Below, in pieces: positions 24,861 to 33,664 of a stretch of 33,697 nucleotides of DNA (the first letter of the stretch is position 1; the number at the start of each line of letters is the position of its first letter). The position numbers and the translations under genes were made by a program. Origin of the DNA: an uncultured Bacteroides sp. (GTDB taxonomy: Bacteria; Bacteroidota; Bacteroidia; Bacteroidales; Bacteroidaceae); the NCBI GenBank assembly GCA_945965395.1, contig CAMFND010000103.1, positions 1-33,697 of the forward strand, given 5' to 3'. The notes below the pieces were generated by a model that saw only the letters and a list, made by a program, of their open reading frames with translations, searched no databases and had not been told where the DNA came from.

Positions 24861-25748
24861 TTATTTGACCTTAATACGATCGAAACCTTCACCAAATACA
24901 CCAATAACCGCACTCTGAGAGACGAATGCCTTAGGGTCAATGTCTTTAATCAAACGGAAAATGGTGTTGGATTCTCTTTTCTTAGCCAAGACAAACATCA
25001 TTTTCACTCCGTTATGCGTATAGCAGCCCACACCGTCAATAAAAGTAACTCCACGATGCAAGTCTTTATTAATACGCGCACCTATTTCTTCATATTTACT
25101 GGAGATAATAAAGAACTGAACAGACTGGCGGGCACTGTTTACCACCTGGTCCAATACAAAACTGGAAATAAAGAGCACCACATATCCATAGACGACTTTC
25201 TCCCAGTTATGCAACACCAAATAACTTGAAGAAATGATAATCACGTCACAAATCAGAATGACCCTTCCCAGCGTGATGTCACGATACTTATTGATAATGG
25301 CCGCAATAATATCGGTACCTCCTGTACTTCCGTTAGCAGAGAATGCGACTCCGATACCGGCTCCACAGAAAGAAGCTCCCAGCACACACGACATGAAAGG
25401 TTGGTCATGAATCAACTCTCCAGTAACAAAATTCTGGATAACACTTAATATAAACGTCAACGTAAAGACGGCAAATATGGTCTTCAGGCAGAACTTCAAT
25501 CCTAAGATTTTCAACGCAAGAAGAAGCAGTAGAAAATTTATAATCAAATAGGTATACTGCACTGGAAAGCCGGTTCCCCAATAAATGATAGATGCAATAC
25601 CCGGCACCGCTCCTGAAGGAATATCACTTGGCAACAGAAATACGGTCCACCCGATACCATACATAATCATACCCAAAGCAATCATTAAATAATCCTTGGT
25701 CTCTCTCAAAAATTTCTGCTTTCTTGTAGCAGGCAAAGCTGGATTCAT
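24861..25748 (-). CDS. YitT family membrane protein (DUF161/DUF2179)
   Basis: A 295-aa inner-membrane protein with about five to six membrane segments (about 20-215), including GMIMYGIGWTVFLLP, the family motif SGAVPGIASIIYW and GIGVAFSANGSTGGTDIIAAI. A cytoplasmic DUF2179 domain follows at about 225-290 (RGVTFIDGVGCYTHNGVKMMFVL). YitT proteins are widespread in Bacteroidetes and Firmicutes with no settled transport substrate. It is the first gene of a pair with the Crp-like regulator. Confidence 0.9.
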   Translation of the reverse strand: MNPALPATRKQKFLRETKDYLMIALGMIMYGIGWTVFLLPSDIPSGAVPGIASIIYWGTGFPVQYTYLIINFLLLLLALKILGLKFCLKTIFAVFTLTFILSVIQNFVTGELIHDQPFMSCVLGASFCGAGIGVAFSANGSTGGTDIIAAIINKYRDITLGRVILICDVIIISSSYLVLHNWEKVVYGYVVLFISSFVLDQVVNSARQSVQFFIISSKYEEIGARINKDLHRGVTFIDGVGCYTHNGVKMMFVLAKKRESNTIFRLIKDIDPKAFVSQSAVIGVFGEGFDRIKVK

Positions 25749-25781
25749 TTTCGTATCGATTTTCTAAAAAAATTTCAGATG

Positions 25782-25789
25782 CAAAAGTA
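25782..25789 (-). promoter_or_regulatory. -7 box for the yitT-crp pair
   Basis: Minus-strand TACTTTTG matches TAnnTTTG and is 33 bp upstream of the YitT start. Confidence 0.6.
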
Positions 25790-25855
25790 AGAAAAATTCC
25801 ATACAATTGACTTATATCAATTTCAAAAAATAAGAAAAATAAAGCGGGGACAATC

Positions 25856-25886
25856 TTTTAAAAATGACATGATTTTCGTACTTTTG
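25856..25886 (+). promoter_or_regulatory. Promoter for dapL
   Basis: A TTTT box (25856-25859), 19 bp, then TACTTTTG (25879-25886). The dapL ATG follows 19 bp later. Confidence 0.6.
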
Positions 25887-25905
25887 CCGCCAAATAGAAG
25901 AATAA

Positions 25906-27135
25906 ATGGCATTAGTCAACGAACACCTGCTCAAATTACCGGAAAACTACTTGTTTACCGATATAGTGAAAAGAGTTAATTCTTTTAAAGTGACACATCC
26001 CCAAGCCCGCATTATTCATTTGGGAATCGGCGACGTGACCCTCCCTATCCCCAAAGCATGTGTAGAGGCTATGCAAAAAGCAGCCGGTGAATTAGGGAAT
26101 CCCAACACATTCAGAGGATACGGACCTGAGCAAGGATACGACTTCCTGATTGAAGCCATTTTGAAGCATGATTACGCCGCCCACGGCATTTATTTCGATG
26201 CCAATGAGGTTTTCATCAGCGACGGTTCCAAATCGGATACGGGCAATATCGGCGATATACTGCGCCACGACAACAGTATCGGAGTGACAGACCCTATCTA
26301 CCCGGCTTACATTGACTCAAACGTTTCATGCGGAAGAGCCGGCACATTGGAAAAAGACGGCAAATGGAGTAATGTGGTATACATGCCCTGCCGCATAGAG
26401 AACAACTTTATCCCAGAAATTCCCAAGCAACGCATCGACATTATTTATTTATGTTACCCCAACAATCCTACCGGGGCGGTATTAAGTAAAAGCGAACTCA
26501 AAAAGTGGGTCAACTATGCCATAGAGAACGATGCACTGATTATTTTCGATGCTGCCTACGAACGATACATACAAGATCCGGACATTCCTCATTCCATTTA
26601 TGAAATAAAAGGGGCCAAGAAGGTAGCCATCGAGTTCCGCAGTTTTTCGAAAACCGCAGGTTTCACCGGTGTGCGATGTGGATACATGGTAATTCCCAAG
26701 GAAGTGACCGCAGCCACTTTGGAAGGCAAACGAATTCCGCTGAACAAACTATGGCTCAGACGACAATCCACCAAGTTCAATGGTGTATCTTACATCACCC
26801 AGCGAGGAGCAGAAGCGATATATACCCCCGAAGGAAAAGAACAGGTGAAAACCATGGTGCAATATTACATGGACAATGCCCGAATAATGAAAGAGATGCT
26901 CTCGAAGACTGGCATACAGTTTTTTGGAGGAGAAAACGCTCCATATCTATGGATAAAGGCACCGGACAACCAGACTTCCTGGAAGTTCTTCGACAAACTT
27001 CTGTACGAAGCACAGGTGGTAAGTACGCCCGGAGTTGGTTTCGGCCCAAGCGGCGAAGGCTATGTACGCTTGACCTCTTTCGGGGAACGCCATCAGTGCG
27101 AAGAAGGCATCCAGCGAATTTGCCAGTGTCTGTAA
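25906..27135 (+). CDS. dapL: LL-diaminopimelate aminotransferase
   Basis: A 409-aa PLP enzyme converting tetrahydrodipicolinate directly to LL-diaminopimelate with glutamate, the short route to lysine and peptidoglycan meso-DAP. The fold type I aminotransferase signatures are TFRGYGPEQGYDF (68-80), YPNNPTG (184-190), D215 in IIFDAAYERY and the PLP lysine K249 in SFSKTAGFTGVRCGY. The length matches the DapL family. dapF is not adjacent here. The glutamine synthetase gene starts 56 bp downstream and could be cotranscribed, linking DapL's glutamate use with ammonia assimilation. Confidence 0.95.
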   Translation: MALVNEHLLKLPENYLFTDIVKRVNSFKVTHPQARIIHLGIGDVTLPIPKACVEAMQKAAGELGNPNTFRGYGPEQGYDFLIEAILKHDYAAHGIYFDANEVFISDGSKSDTGNIGDILRHDNSIGVTDPIYPAYIDSNVSCGRAGTLEKDGKWSNVVYMPCRIENNFIPEIPKQRIDIIYLCYPNNPTGAVLSKSELKKWVNYAIENDALIIFDAAYERYIQDPDIPHSIYEIKGAKKVAIEFRSFSKTAGFTGVRCGYMVIPKEVTAATLEGKRIPLNKLWLRRQSTKFNGVSYITQRGAEAIYTPEGKEQVKTMVQYYMDNARIMKEMLSKTGIQFFGGENAPYLWIKAPDNQTSWKFFDKLLYEAQVVSTPGVGFGPSGEGYVRLTSFGERHQCEEGIQRICQCL

Positions 27136-27191
27136 ACAAAACAACCTATAAATATAGAAATCAAATAACTTAAAATAAGAAATAAGGTATT

Positions 27192-29381
27192 ATGTCAAAA
27201 TTAAGATTCAGAGTAGTAGAAAAGGCATTTCACAAAAAACCGGTAGAAGTGGCCTCGCCAGCAACACGCCCCAGTGAATACTTTGCGAAATATGTATTCA
27301 ACCGCGAAAAAATGTTCAAGTATCTGCCGAGCAACGTATATGCCAAACTCATTGATGTGATTGACAACGGTGCCACCCTCGACCGCAGCATCGCCAATGC
27401 CGTAGCCGACGGAATGAAAAAATGGGCAATCGAATTAGGGGTGACCCACTATACACACTGGTTCCAGCCGCTGACAGAAGGTACAGCCGAAAAGCATGAT
27501 GCGTTTGTGGAACACGATGGAAAGGGTGGCATGCTGGAAGAGTTTTCAGGAAAATTGCTTGTTCAGCAGGAATCAGACGGTTCTTCATTCCCCAATGGAG
27601 GTATCCGCAATACATTCGAAGCCCGCGGATACAGTGCATGGGACCCGTCTTCACCGGTCTTCGTGGTAGACGACACCTTGTGCATCCCAACCGTATTCAT
27701 TGCTTACACAGGAGAATCACTTGACTACAAGGCCCCGTTACTGAAAGCATTGAGCGCCGTAAACAAGGCTGCTCTGGATGTAATGCATTACTTCGACCCC
27801 TCTGTAAAGAAAATCATTTCGTACCTAGGATGGGAACAGGAATACTTCCTGGTAGACGAAGGGTTGTATGCTGCCCGTCCGGACTTGCTGCTGACTGGCC
27901 GTACCCTGATGGGACACGAAGCTTCCAAGAACCAACAGCTGGAAGACCACTACTTCGGAGCCATTCCAACCCGCGTAGCTGCCTTTATGAAAGATTTGGA
28001 AATCCAGTCACTGGAATTAGGTATTCCGGTCAAGACACGCCACAACGAGGTAGCTCCGAATCAGTTCGAGCTTGCTCCAATTTACGAAGAATGTAACCTG
28101 GCAGTAGACCATAACATGCTGGTTATGTCACTGATGAGAAAAGTGGCACGCAACCATGGTTTCCGCGTACTGCTTCACGAAAAACCGTTCAAAGGTGTCA
28201 ACGGTTCCGGTAAGCACAACAACTGGTCACTTGGAACCAGCACCGGTACTTTATTGATGGCTCCGGGAAAGACTTCTGAAGAAAACCTGCGTTTCATCAC
28301 CTTCGTAGTAAATACCCTGATGGCCGTTTACCGTCACAACGGACTGCTGAAAGCTTCTATCATGAGTGCAACCAACACACACCGTTTGGGTGGTCACGAA
28401 GCTCCTCCTGCCATCATTTCTTCTTTCCTGGGAACACAGCTCAGCAAGGTACTCGACCACTTGGAAGAAAGTACCAACGACGACTTAGTGTCTTTGGGAG
28501 GCAAACAGGGAATGAAACTGGATATTCCTCAGATTCCGGAACTGCTGATTGACAATACAGACCGTAACCGTACTTCTCCTTTCGCATTTACAGGAAACCG
28601 CTTTGAATTCCGTGCTCCGGGTTCAGAAGCTAACTGTGCCAGCGCCATGATTGCCCTGAATACAGCAGTAGCCGAACAGCTCATTGAGTTCAAGAAAGAA
28701 GTAGACGAACTGATAGAACAAGGAGAACCTAAGATTTCTGCTATCATCCAGGTGGTTCGCAAATGCATCAAGGAATGCAAGCCTATCCGCTTCGACGGCA
28801 ACGGCTACAGCGATGAGTGGAAGGTAGAAGCTGCACGACGCGGTTTGGACTGCGAAACCAGCTGCCCGGTAATTTTTGATAACTACCTGAAACCGGAGAG
28901 CATCCGCATGTTCGAATCAACCGGTGTCATGACCCGCAAAGAGCTGGAAGCCCGTAACGAGGTAAAATGGGATATGTACACCAAGAAAATCCAGATTGAA
29001 GCCCGCGTATTGGGTGACCTGGTAATGAATCACGTGGTGCCGGTAGCCATTGAATACCAGACAAAACTGATAGACAATGCATACAAGATGAAATCATTGT
29101 TCTCAGAAGAAGAAGCTCAGACTTTGTCAGCTGAAAACCTGGCTATCATCAAGGAAATTTCAGAACATACTTCCTTTATCAAGAAGCATGTGGATGAAAT
29201 GGTAGAAGCCCGCAAGGTAGCTAATCGCATTACCAGCGAACGTGAAAAAGCCATTGCTTATCACGATACAGTAGCTCCAATGCTGGAACAAATCCGTTAC
29301 CACATCGACAAGCTGGAACTGATTGTCGACGATCAGATGTGGACACTTCCGAAATATCGCGAACTGTTGTTCGTTCGATAA
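27192..29381 (+). CDS. glnN: Glutamine synthetase type III
   Basis: A 729-aa enzyme that makes glutamine from glutamate, ammonia and ATP. The length and the motifs SDGSSFPNGG, ARGYSAWDPSSPVF, WEQEYFLVDEGLY, KTRHNEVAPNQFELAPIYE, VNGSGKHNNWSLGT and NRTSPFAFTGNRFEFRAPGS identify the GSIII (GlnN) family common in Bacteroides, not the 450-470-aa GSI. The adenylylation tyrosine region of GSI is absent, as is usual for GSIII. A clear hairpin terminator follows the gene. Confidence 0.96.
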   Translation: MSKLRFRVVEKAFHKKPVEVASPATRPSEYFAKYVFNREKMFKYLPSNVYAKLIDVIDNGATLDRSIANAVADGMKKWAIELGVTHYTHWFQPLTEGTAEKHDAFVEHDGKGGMLEEFSGKLLVQQESDGSSFPNGGIRNTFEARGYSAWDPSSPVFVVDDTLCIPTVFIAYTGESLDYKAPLLKALSAVNKAALDVMHYFDPSVKKIISYLGWEQEYFLVDEGLYAARPDLLLTGRTLMGHEASKNQQLEDHYFGAIPTRVAAFMKDLEIQSLELGIPVKTRHNEVAPNQFELAPIYEECNLAVDHNMLVMSLMRKVARNHGFRVLLHEKPFKGVNGSGKHNNWSLGTSTGTLLMAPGKTSEENLRFITFVVNTLMAVYRHNGLLKASIMSATNTHRLGGHEAPPAIISSFLGTQLSKVLDHLEESTNDDLVSLGGKQGMKLDIPQIPELLIDNTDRNRTSPFAFTGNRFEFRAPGSEANCASAMIALNTAVAEQLIEFKKEVDELIEQGEPKISAIIQVVRKCIKECKPIRFDGNGYSDEWKVEAARRGLDCETSCPVIFDNYLKPESIRMFESTGVMTRKELEARNEVKWDMYTKKIQIEARVLGDLVMNHVVPVAIEYQTKLIDNAYKMKSLFSEEEAQTLSAENLAIIKEISEHTSFIKKHVDEMVEARKVANRITSEREKAIAYHDTVAPMLEQIRYHIDKLELIVDDQMWTLPKYRELLFVR

Positions 29382-29413
29382 TTCCGACATACAAGTCCTA
29401 CCATTATTTTATC

Positions 29414-29471
29414 ATCCCCGAAAGACTTTTATCGGCCAAATTGGCGATGAAAGCCTTTCGGGGATTTCTTT
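29414..29471 (+). terminator. Terminator after glnN
   Basis: A perfect 11-bp stem (ATCCCCGAAAG at 29414-29424, reverse complement at 29455-29465), a 30-base loop that can fold further, then a T-rich tail. It lies upstream of the chosen transporter start, which argues against the longer start at 29339. Confidence 0.85.
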
Positions 29472-29530
29472 TCTGCATACTTTTTCTAACATTTTGTCTG
29501 ACACGAAAGAATTATTTTCCACAAAGTATA

Positions 29531-29538
29531 TATCTTTG
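29531..29538 (+). promoter_or_regulatory. -7-like box right before the transporter start codon
   Basis: TATCTTTG is a perfect TAnnTTTG match ending 4 bp before the ATG at 29543. If used, the transcript would start at or next to the ATG, giving a leaderless mRNA. No convincing -33 box is seen 19-21 bp upstream. Confidence 0.45.
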
Positions 29539-29542
29539 CAGC

Positions 29543-31204
29543 ATGGAATGGCTAATTAATTTATTTGTGGAACAATCCGCTCTTCAGGCGGTCATCATAC
29601 TGTCGTTGATTACGGCAATCGGATTAGGATTAGGGAAAATTCATATCTGCGGTATCTCCCTAGGAGTCACATTTGTTTTCTTCACCGGAATTCTGGCCGG
29701 GCATTTAGGTCTCGCCATCGATCCGCAAATGCTCAGCTATGCAGAAAGCTTCGGATTGGTTCTCTTTGTCTATTCATTAGGACTACAGGTCGGTCCGGGA
29801 TTTTTCAGCTCATTTCAGCGAGGCGGATACCGTCTGAACCTGTTAGGATTAGGAGTCATCTTCCTCGGTACAATAATGGCCGTAGTACTGAGCATGACCA
29901 CCCCCATCAGTCTGCCTGACATGGTAGGTATTCTTTGCGGAGCCACTACCAATACTCCTGCCTTGGGTGCCGCACAGCAGACACTGAAACAGTTAGGTGA
30001 GCCCACTAGCGGAGCTGCCCTCAGTTGTGCTGTGACCTATCCGCTCGGAGTGGTGGGAGTTATTTTTGCCATCGTTGTTATCAGAAAGTTCTTTGTACGC
30101 CCGTCTGACATGCAGGAGCATGAACACGACGACTCCAACCACACGTACATTGCTACTTTTCAGATACACAATCCTGCCATCTTCAACAAAAGCATACAGG
30201 ATATTGCTCAGGTGGGCTATCCCAAATTCGTCATCTCACGACTCTGGCGTGAAGGTACCGTGAGCATTCCGACTTCTGAAAAGATACTGAAAGAGAATGA
30301 CCGTATTCTGGTAATCACGACCGAAAAAGATGCGCCCACACTGACCATTCTGTTCGGTGAACAGGAAAAACGGGACTGGAACAAAGAAGACATCGACTGG
30401 AATGCCATCGACAGCAAACTGATTTCCAAACACATTATCGTCACCCGACCGGAAATTAACGGAAAGAAACTGGGGTCACTCCGTCTGCGCAACACGTATG
30501 GCATCAATATCAGCCGTGTGCTGCGAAGTGGTGTGCAACTGCTGGCCACTCCGGGACTGGTACTGCAATTAGGTGACCGTCTGACGGTAGTAGGTGAAGC
30601 GGCAGCCATTCAGAATGTGGAGAAAGTATTGGGAAATACCGTAAAAACGCTTAAAGACCCTAACTTAGCCTCTATTTTTATTGGTATCATACTGGGACTC
30701 ATCGTAGGGTCCATTCCTATTGCCATTCCAGGCATCAGCTCACCTGTCAAATTAGGACTGGCAGGCGGACCGATTGTAATCGGTATCCTGATTGGAGCCT
30801 ACGGGCCTCGTCTGCATCTGGTGACCTATACCACGCGCAGTGCCAATCTGATGCTCCGAGGTATCGGCTTGTCTCTTTACTTGGCTTGTCTTGGACTGGA
30901 TGCCGGTGCGCACTTCTTTGAAACCGTCATGCGTCCGGAAGGAGCCTTGTGGGTAGGCATCGGATTCCTGATAACCTTTATTCCTGTCGTTATCATGGCT
31001 TTGGTATCCCTTCGTCTGTGCAAAATGGACTTCGGAAATACATGTGGTATGCTCTGCGGAAGTATGGCCAACCCGATGGCACTGAACTATGCCAACGACA
31101 TCATTCCAGGAGATGAACCTTCGGTAAGCTACGCGACGGTCTACCCTCTCGGAATGTTTACCCGCGTCATCATCGCACAATTAGTGCTCATGTTATTTTT
31201 ATAG
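29543..31204 (+). CDS. AspT/YidE/YbjL-type transporter with RCK_C domains
   Basis: A 553-aa inner-membrane protein. Five to six membrane segments (about 15-190, with GLVLFVYSLGLQVGPGFF and GATTNTPALGAAQQ) are followed by two regulatory TrkA-C/RCK_C domains (about 210-285 and 295-375). A second set of membrane segments (about 385-553) contains LYLACLGLDAGAHF and MLCGSMANPMALNYAND. This two-half layout is that of the AspT/YidE duplication family, which includes aspartate:alanine and related dicarboxylate exchangers. The substrate cannot be assigned. The ATG at 29543 was chosen because it directly precedes the first hydrophobic segment; the longer frame from 29339 overlaps glnN and its terminator. 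Confidence 0.88.
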   Translation: MEWLINLFVEQSALQAVIILSLITAIGLGLGKIHICGISLGVTFVFFTGILAGHLGLAIDPQMLSYAESFGLVLFVYSLGLQVGPGFFSSFQRGGYRLNLLGLGVIFLGTIMAVVLSMTTPISLPDMVGILCGATTNTPALGAAQQTLKQLGEPTSGAALSCAVTYPLGVVGVIFAIVVIRKFFVRPSDMQEHEHDDSNHTYIATFQIHNPAIFNKSIQDIAQVGYPKFVISRLWREGTVSIPTSEKILKENDRILVITTEKDAPTLTILFGEQEKRDWNKEDIDWNAIDSKLISKHIIVTRPEINGKKLGSLRLRNTYGINISRVLRSGVQLLATPGLVLQLGDRLTVVGEAAAIQNVEKVLGNTVKTLKDPNLASIFIGIILGLIVGSIPIAIPGISSPVKLGLAGGPIVIGILIGAYGPRLHLVTYTTRSANLMLRGIGLSLYLACLGLDAGAHFFETVMRPEGALWVGIGFLITFIPVVIMALVSLRLCKMDFGNTCGMLCGSMANPMALNYANDIIPGDEPSVSYATVYPLGMFTRVIIAQLVLMLFL

Positions 31205-31228
31205 CAACTTTTAAAACCACCCAATATC

Positions 31229-33226
31229 ATGAAAACCTACAAACAAATAACCCCGGAAATGATACAGAAGGACATCCGCTACCTGGAACTCCTTTCACAC
31301 GATTTTCCTAACCTGGCTGCAGCCAGCACGGAAATCATCAACCTGGAGGCCATTCTGAACCTTCCGAAAGGAACGGAACATTTTCTGGCCGACTTGCACG
31401 GGGAATACGAAGCTTTCCAGCATGTGCTCCGCAATGCTTCCGGAGCTATCAAACGGAAGGTAAACGAGATTTTCGGCAACAACCTCCGCGAAATGGAGAA
31501 AAAGGAACTCTGCACGCTGATATATTATCCGGAACAGAAGTTACAACTGGTAAAGGAAGTGGAAAAAGACCTCGTAGACTGGTATGTCATCACCCTGAAC
31601 CAGCTGGTAAAAGTCTGCCAGAATGTATCATCCAAATATACACGTTCAAAGGTACGCAAAGCGCTGCCTGAAGAATTCTCCTACATCATTCAGGAGTTGC
31701 TTCACGAAAGTCCCATGGACCCCAACAAGCAGGCTTACATCAATGTCATTATCCGTACCATTATTGAGACACGCCGTGCTGACGACTTCATCATTGCACT
31801 GTGTAACCTGATACAGCGACTGACCATCGACTCACTACATATCTTAGGAGATATTTTCGACCGTGGTCCTGGTCCTCACATCATCATGGACACACTTTGC
31901 AACTACCATAACTTCGACATCCAATGGGGCAATCACGACATCCTCTGGATGGGAGCCGCTTCAGGAAATGACTGTTGTATTGCCAACGTACTGCGTCTGG
32001 CCATGCGCTACGGTAACCTTCCGGCATTGGAAGACGGATACGGCATCAACCTGCTTCCGCTGGCCACTTTTGCCATGGAAGTCTACGCCAACGACCCATG
32101 CGAATACTTTGCTCCTAAGATTGCCCCCGAAAGTAGTTCATACAATGACAAGACCTTGCGGCTCATCTCGCAGATGCACAAGGCCATCACCATTATCCAG
32201 TTCAAGCTGGAAGCTGCTGCCATCCGGCGTCATCCGGAATTCGATATGGAAAGCCGTCTGCTGTTGCACCACATCGACTTCAAGCGGAAAGTATTCCAGC
32301 TTGACGGAAAAGATTACGAAATGCGCGACTGCCTGTTCCCGACCATCGACCCGGAAAACCCATACCAGTTGACAGAGGAAGAAGAAGAAATCGTACAGAA
32401 ACTGCACAAATCTTTCACGGGAAGCGAAAAGTTGCGCAAGCACATGAAATGCATTTTCCGTTACGGATGCATGTACAATGTATGCAACTCAAACCTGCTC
32501 TTCCACGCTTCTATGCCGATGAATGCCGACGGAACGCTTAAGGAAGTAGACATACTCGGAAAGAAATACAAGGGAGAAGCCCTGCTCAAGCGCGTAGGCC
32601 AGCTTATCCGTACAGCTTATTTTGCAGAAGAAGATAATTCGGAAAAAGCATTTGCCAGAGACTTCATCTGGTATCTGTGGTGCGGAAAGAACTCTCCTGC
32701 CTTCGATAAGAGTAAGATGGCTACCTTCGAACGTTATTTCCTGACCGACAAGGAAACTCATAAAGAAGTGAAAGGCTATTATTACACTTTGCGCGACCGT
32801 GAAGATATCTGCGACATGATTCTGGATGAATTCGGAGTGGAAGGAGAACACCGCCACATCATCAACGGACATGTACCGGTAAAAGCAGTCAAAGGAGAGA
32901 AACCGATTAAGGCCAACGGTAAACTGATGGTTATCGACGGTGGATTCTCCAAGGCTTACCAACCAGAAACGGGTATTGCAGGCTACACATTGGTGTACCA
33001 CTCACGCGGTTTCCAGCTTGTACAGCACGAACCCTTCACTTCTACCCAGAAAGCCATTGAAGAAGGACAAGACATCAAGTCGACCACCCAAATCGTAGAA
33101 TTGAGCAGTCAGCGCATGATGGTGAAAGATACCGACAAAGGACGCGAACTGATGGTACAAATTGAAGATTTGAAGAAACTGCTGGTAGCTTACCAGAACG
33201 GCATTATCAAGGAAAGGGGTATTTAA
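31229..33226 (+). CDS. fbp: Class III fructose-1,6-bisphosphatase
   Basis: A 665-aa enzyme hydrolysing fructose-1,6-bisphosphate to fructose-6-phosphate in gluconeogenesis. Metallophosphatase motifs are visible: FLADLHGEYEAF (D55, H57), LHILGDIFDRGPG (207-213), IQWGNHDILW (234-237) and the C-terminal IINGHVPVKAVKGEKP. The length and these motifs mark the large class III (YydE/Fbp) type of Firmicutes and Bacteroidetes, not the 330-aa class I enzyme. It begins 24 bp after the transporter stop, so the two genes are likely cotranscribed. A 22-bp-period array follows. Confidence 0.95.
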   Translation: MKTYKQITPEMIQKDIRYLELLSHDFPNLAAASTEIINLEAILNLPKGTEHFLADLHGEYEAFQHVLRNASGAIKRKVNEIFGNNLREMEKKELCTLIYYPEQKLQLVKEVEKDLVDWYVITLNQLVKVCQNVSSKYTRSKVRKALPEEFSYIIQELLHESPMDPNKQAYINVIIRTIIETRRADDFIIALCNLIQRLTIDSLHILGDIFDRGPGPHIIMDTLCNYHNFDIQWGNHDILWMGAASGNDCCIANVLRLAMRYGNLPALEDGYGINLLPLATFAMEVYANDPCEYFAPKIAPESSSYNDKTLRLISQMHKAITIIQFKLEAAAIRRHPEFDMESRLLLHHIDFKRKVFQLDGKDYEMRDCLFPTIDPENPYQLTEEEEEIVQKLHKSFTGSEKLRKHMKCIFRYGCMYNVCNSNLLFHASMPMNADGTLKEVDILGKKYKGEALLKRVGQLIRTAYFAEEDNSEKAFARDFIWYLWCGKNSPAFDKSKMATFERYFLTDKETHKEVKGYYYTLRDREDICDMILDEFGVEGEHRHIINGHVPVKAVKGEKPIKANGKLMVIDGGFSKAYQPETGIAGYTLVYHSRGFQLVQHEPFTSTQKAIEEGQDIKSTTQIVELSSQRMMVKDTDKGRELMVQIEDLKKLLVAYQNGIIKERGI

Positions 33227-33315
33227 AAAATTTTCAATCTGAAATCAACACCCTTTTTCACTTAGCTATTCACTGAATTTTGCCAACTTCCACAAGGGTT
33301 GTGCAAGTATACAAC

Positions 33316-33441
33316 AAACGCAAGGATGTTTGAAAAAGAACGTCCTTGCGTTTTGTTTTAAACGCAAAGACGTTTTATCCCAAACGCACTTGCGTTTCAC
33401 TTAAAACGTACTTACGTTTGAATTCAAACGCACTTGCGTTT
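33316..33441 (+). repeat. Six-unit, 22-bp-period palindrome array after fbp
   Basis: Same architecture and length (126 bp) as 14584-14709. Units start at 33316, 33338, 33360, 33382, 33404 and 33426, each 16 bp plus a 6-bp spacer. Units 1 and 2 (AAACGCAAGGATGTTT and GAACGTCCTTGCGTTT) pair over all 16 positions, with two wobbles, around a GAAAAA loop. Units 3-6 are AAACGCAAAGACGTTT, AAACGCACTTGCGTTT, AAACGTACTTACGTTT and AAACGCACTTGCGTTT. A T-run and CACTCCCTC follow. It lies in the 366-bp gap between fbp and tRNA-Glu, which holds only this array and the tRNA promoter. Confidence 0.92.
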
Positions 33442-33523
33442 TTTTCACTCCCTCTCATCCCCCCTCAGAAGTCCCTTTCTGCACTTTTTTGAATCATTAT
33501 GCATATTTTTTTTCACAAAACGC

Positions 33524-33553
33524 TTGCATATTCAAAAATAAGTCGTACCTTTG
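33524..33553 (+). promoter_or_regulatory. Promoter for tRNA-Glu
   Basis: TTG (33524-33526), 19 bp, then TACCTTTG (33546-33553), a full Bacteroides-type promoter about 40 bp upstream of the tRNA. Confidence 0.75.
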
Positions 33554-33592
33554 CACCCGTGATTGAGAAACACCTCAACACAAAGCCAGGAT

Positions 33593-33664
33593 GGCCCGTT
33601 CGTCTATCGGTTAGGACGCAAGATTTTCATTCTTGAAAGGGGGGTTCGATTCCCCCACGGGCTA
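33593..33664 (+). tRNA. tRNA-Glu (anticodon UUC)
   Basis: A 72-nt cloverleaf: acceptor GGCCCGT with ACGGGCT (first pair G-U), D arm GTC...GAC, anticodon stem CAAGA/TCTTG with loop TTTTCAT giving anticodon TTC, and T arm GGGGG-TTCGATT-CCCCC. The discriminator base is A and CCA is not encoded. More tRNA genes may follow beyond the window. Confidence 0.95.

Noticed and set aside
29339-29542. 68-residue N-terminal extension of the transporter
   Set aside because: It overlaps the 3' end of glnN and its terminator, and the -7 box lies within it; the first membrane segment begins after 29543.
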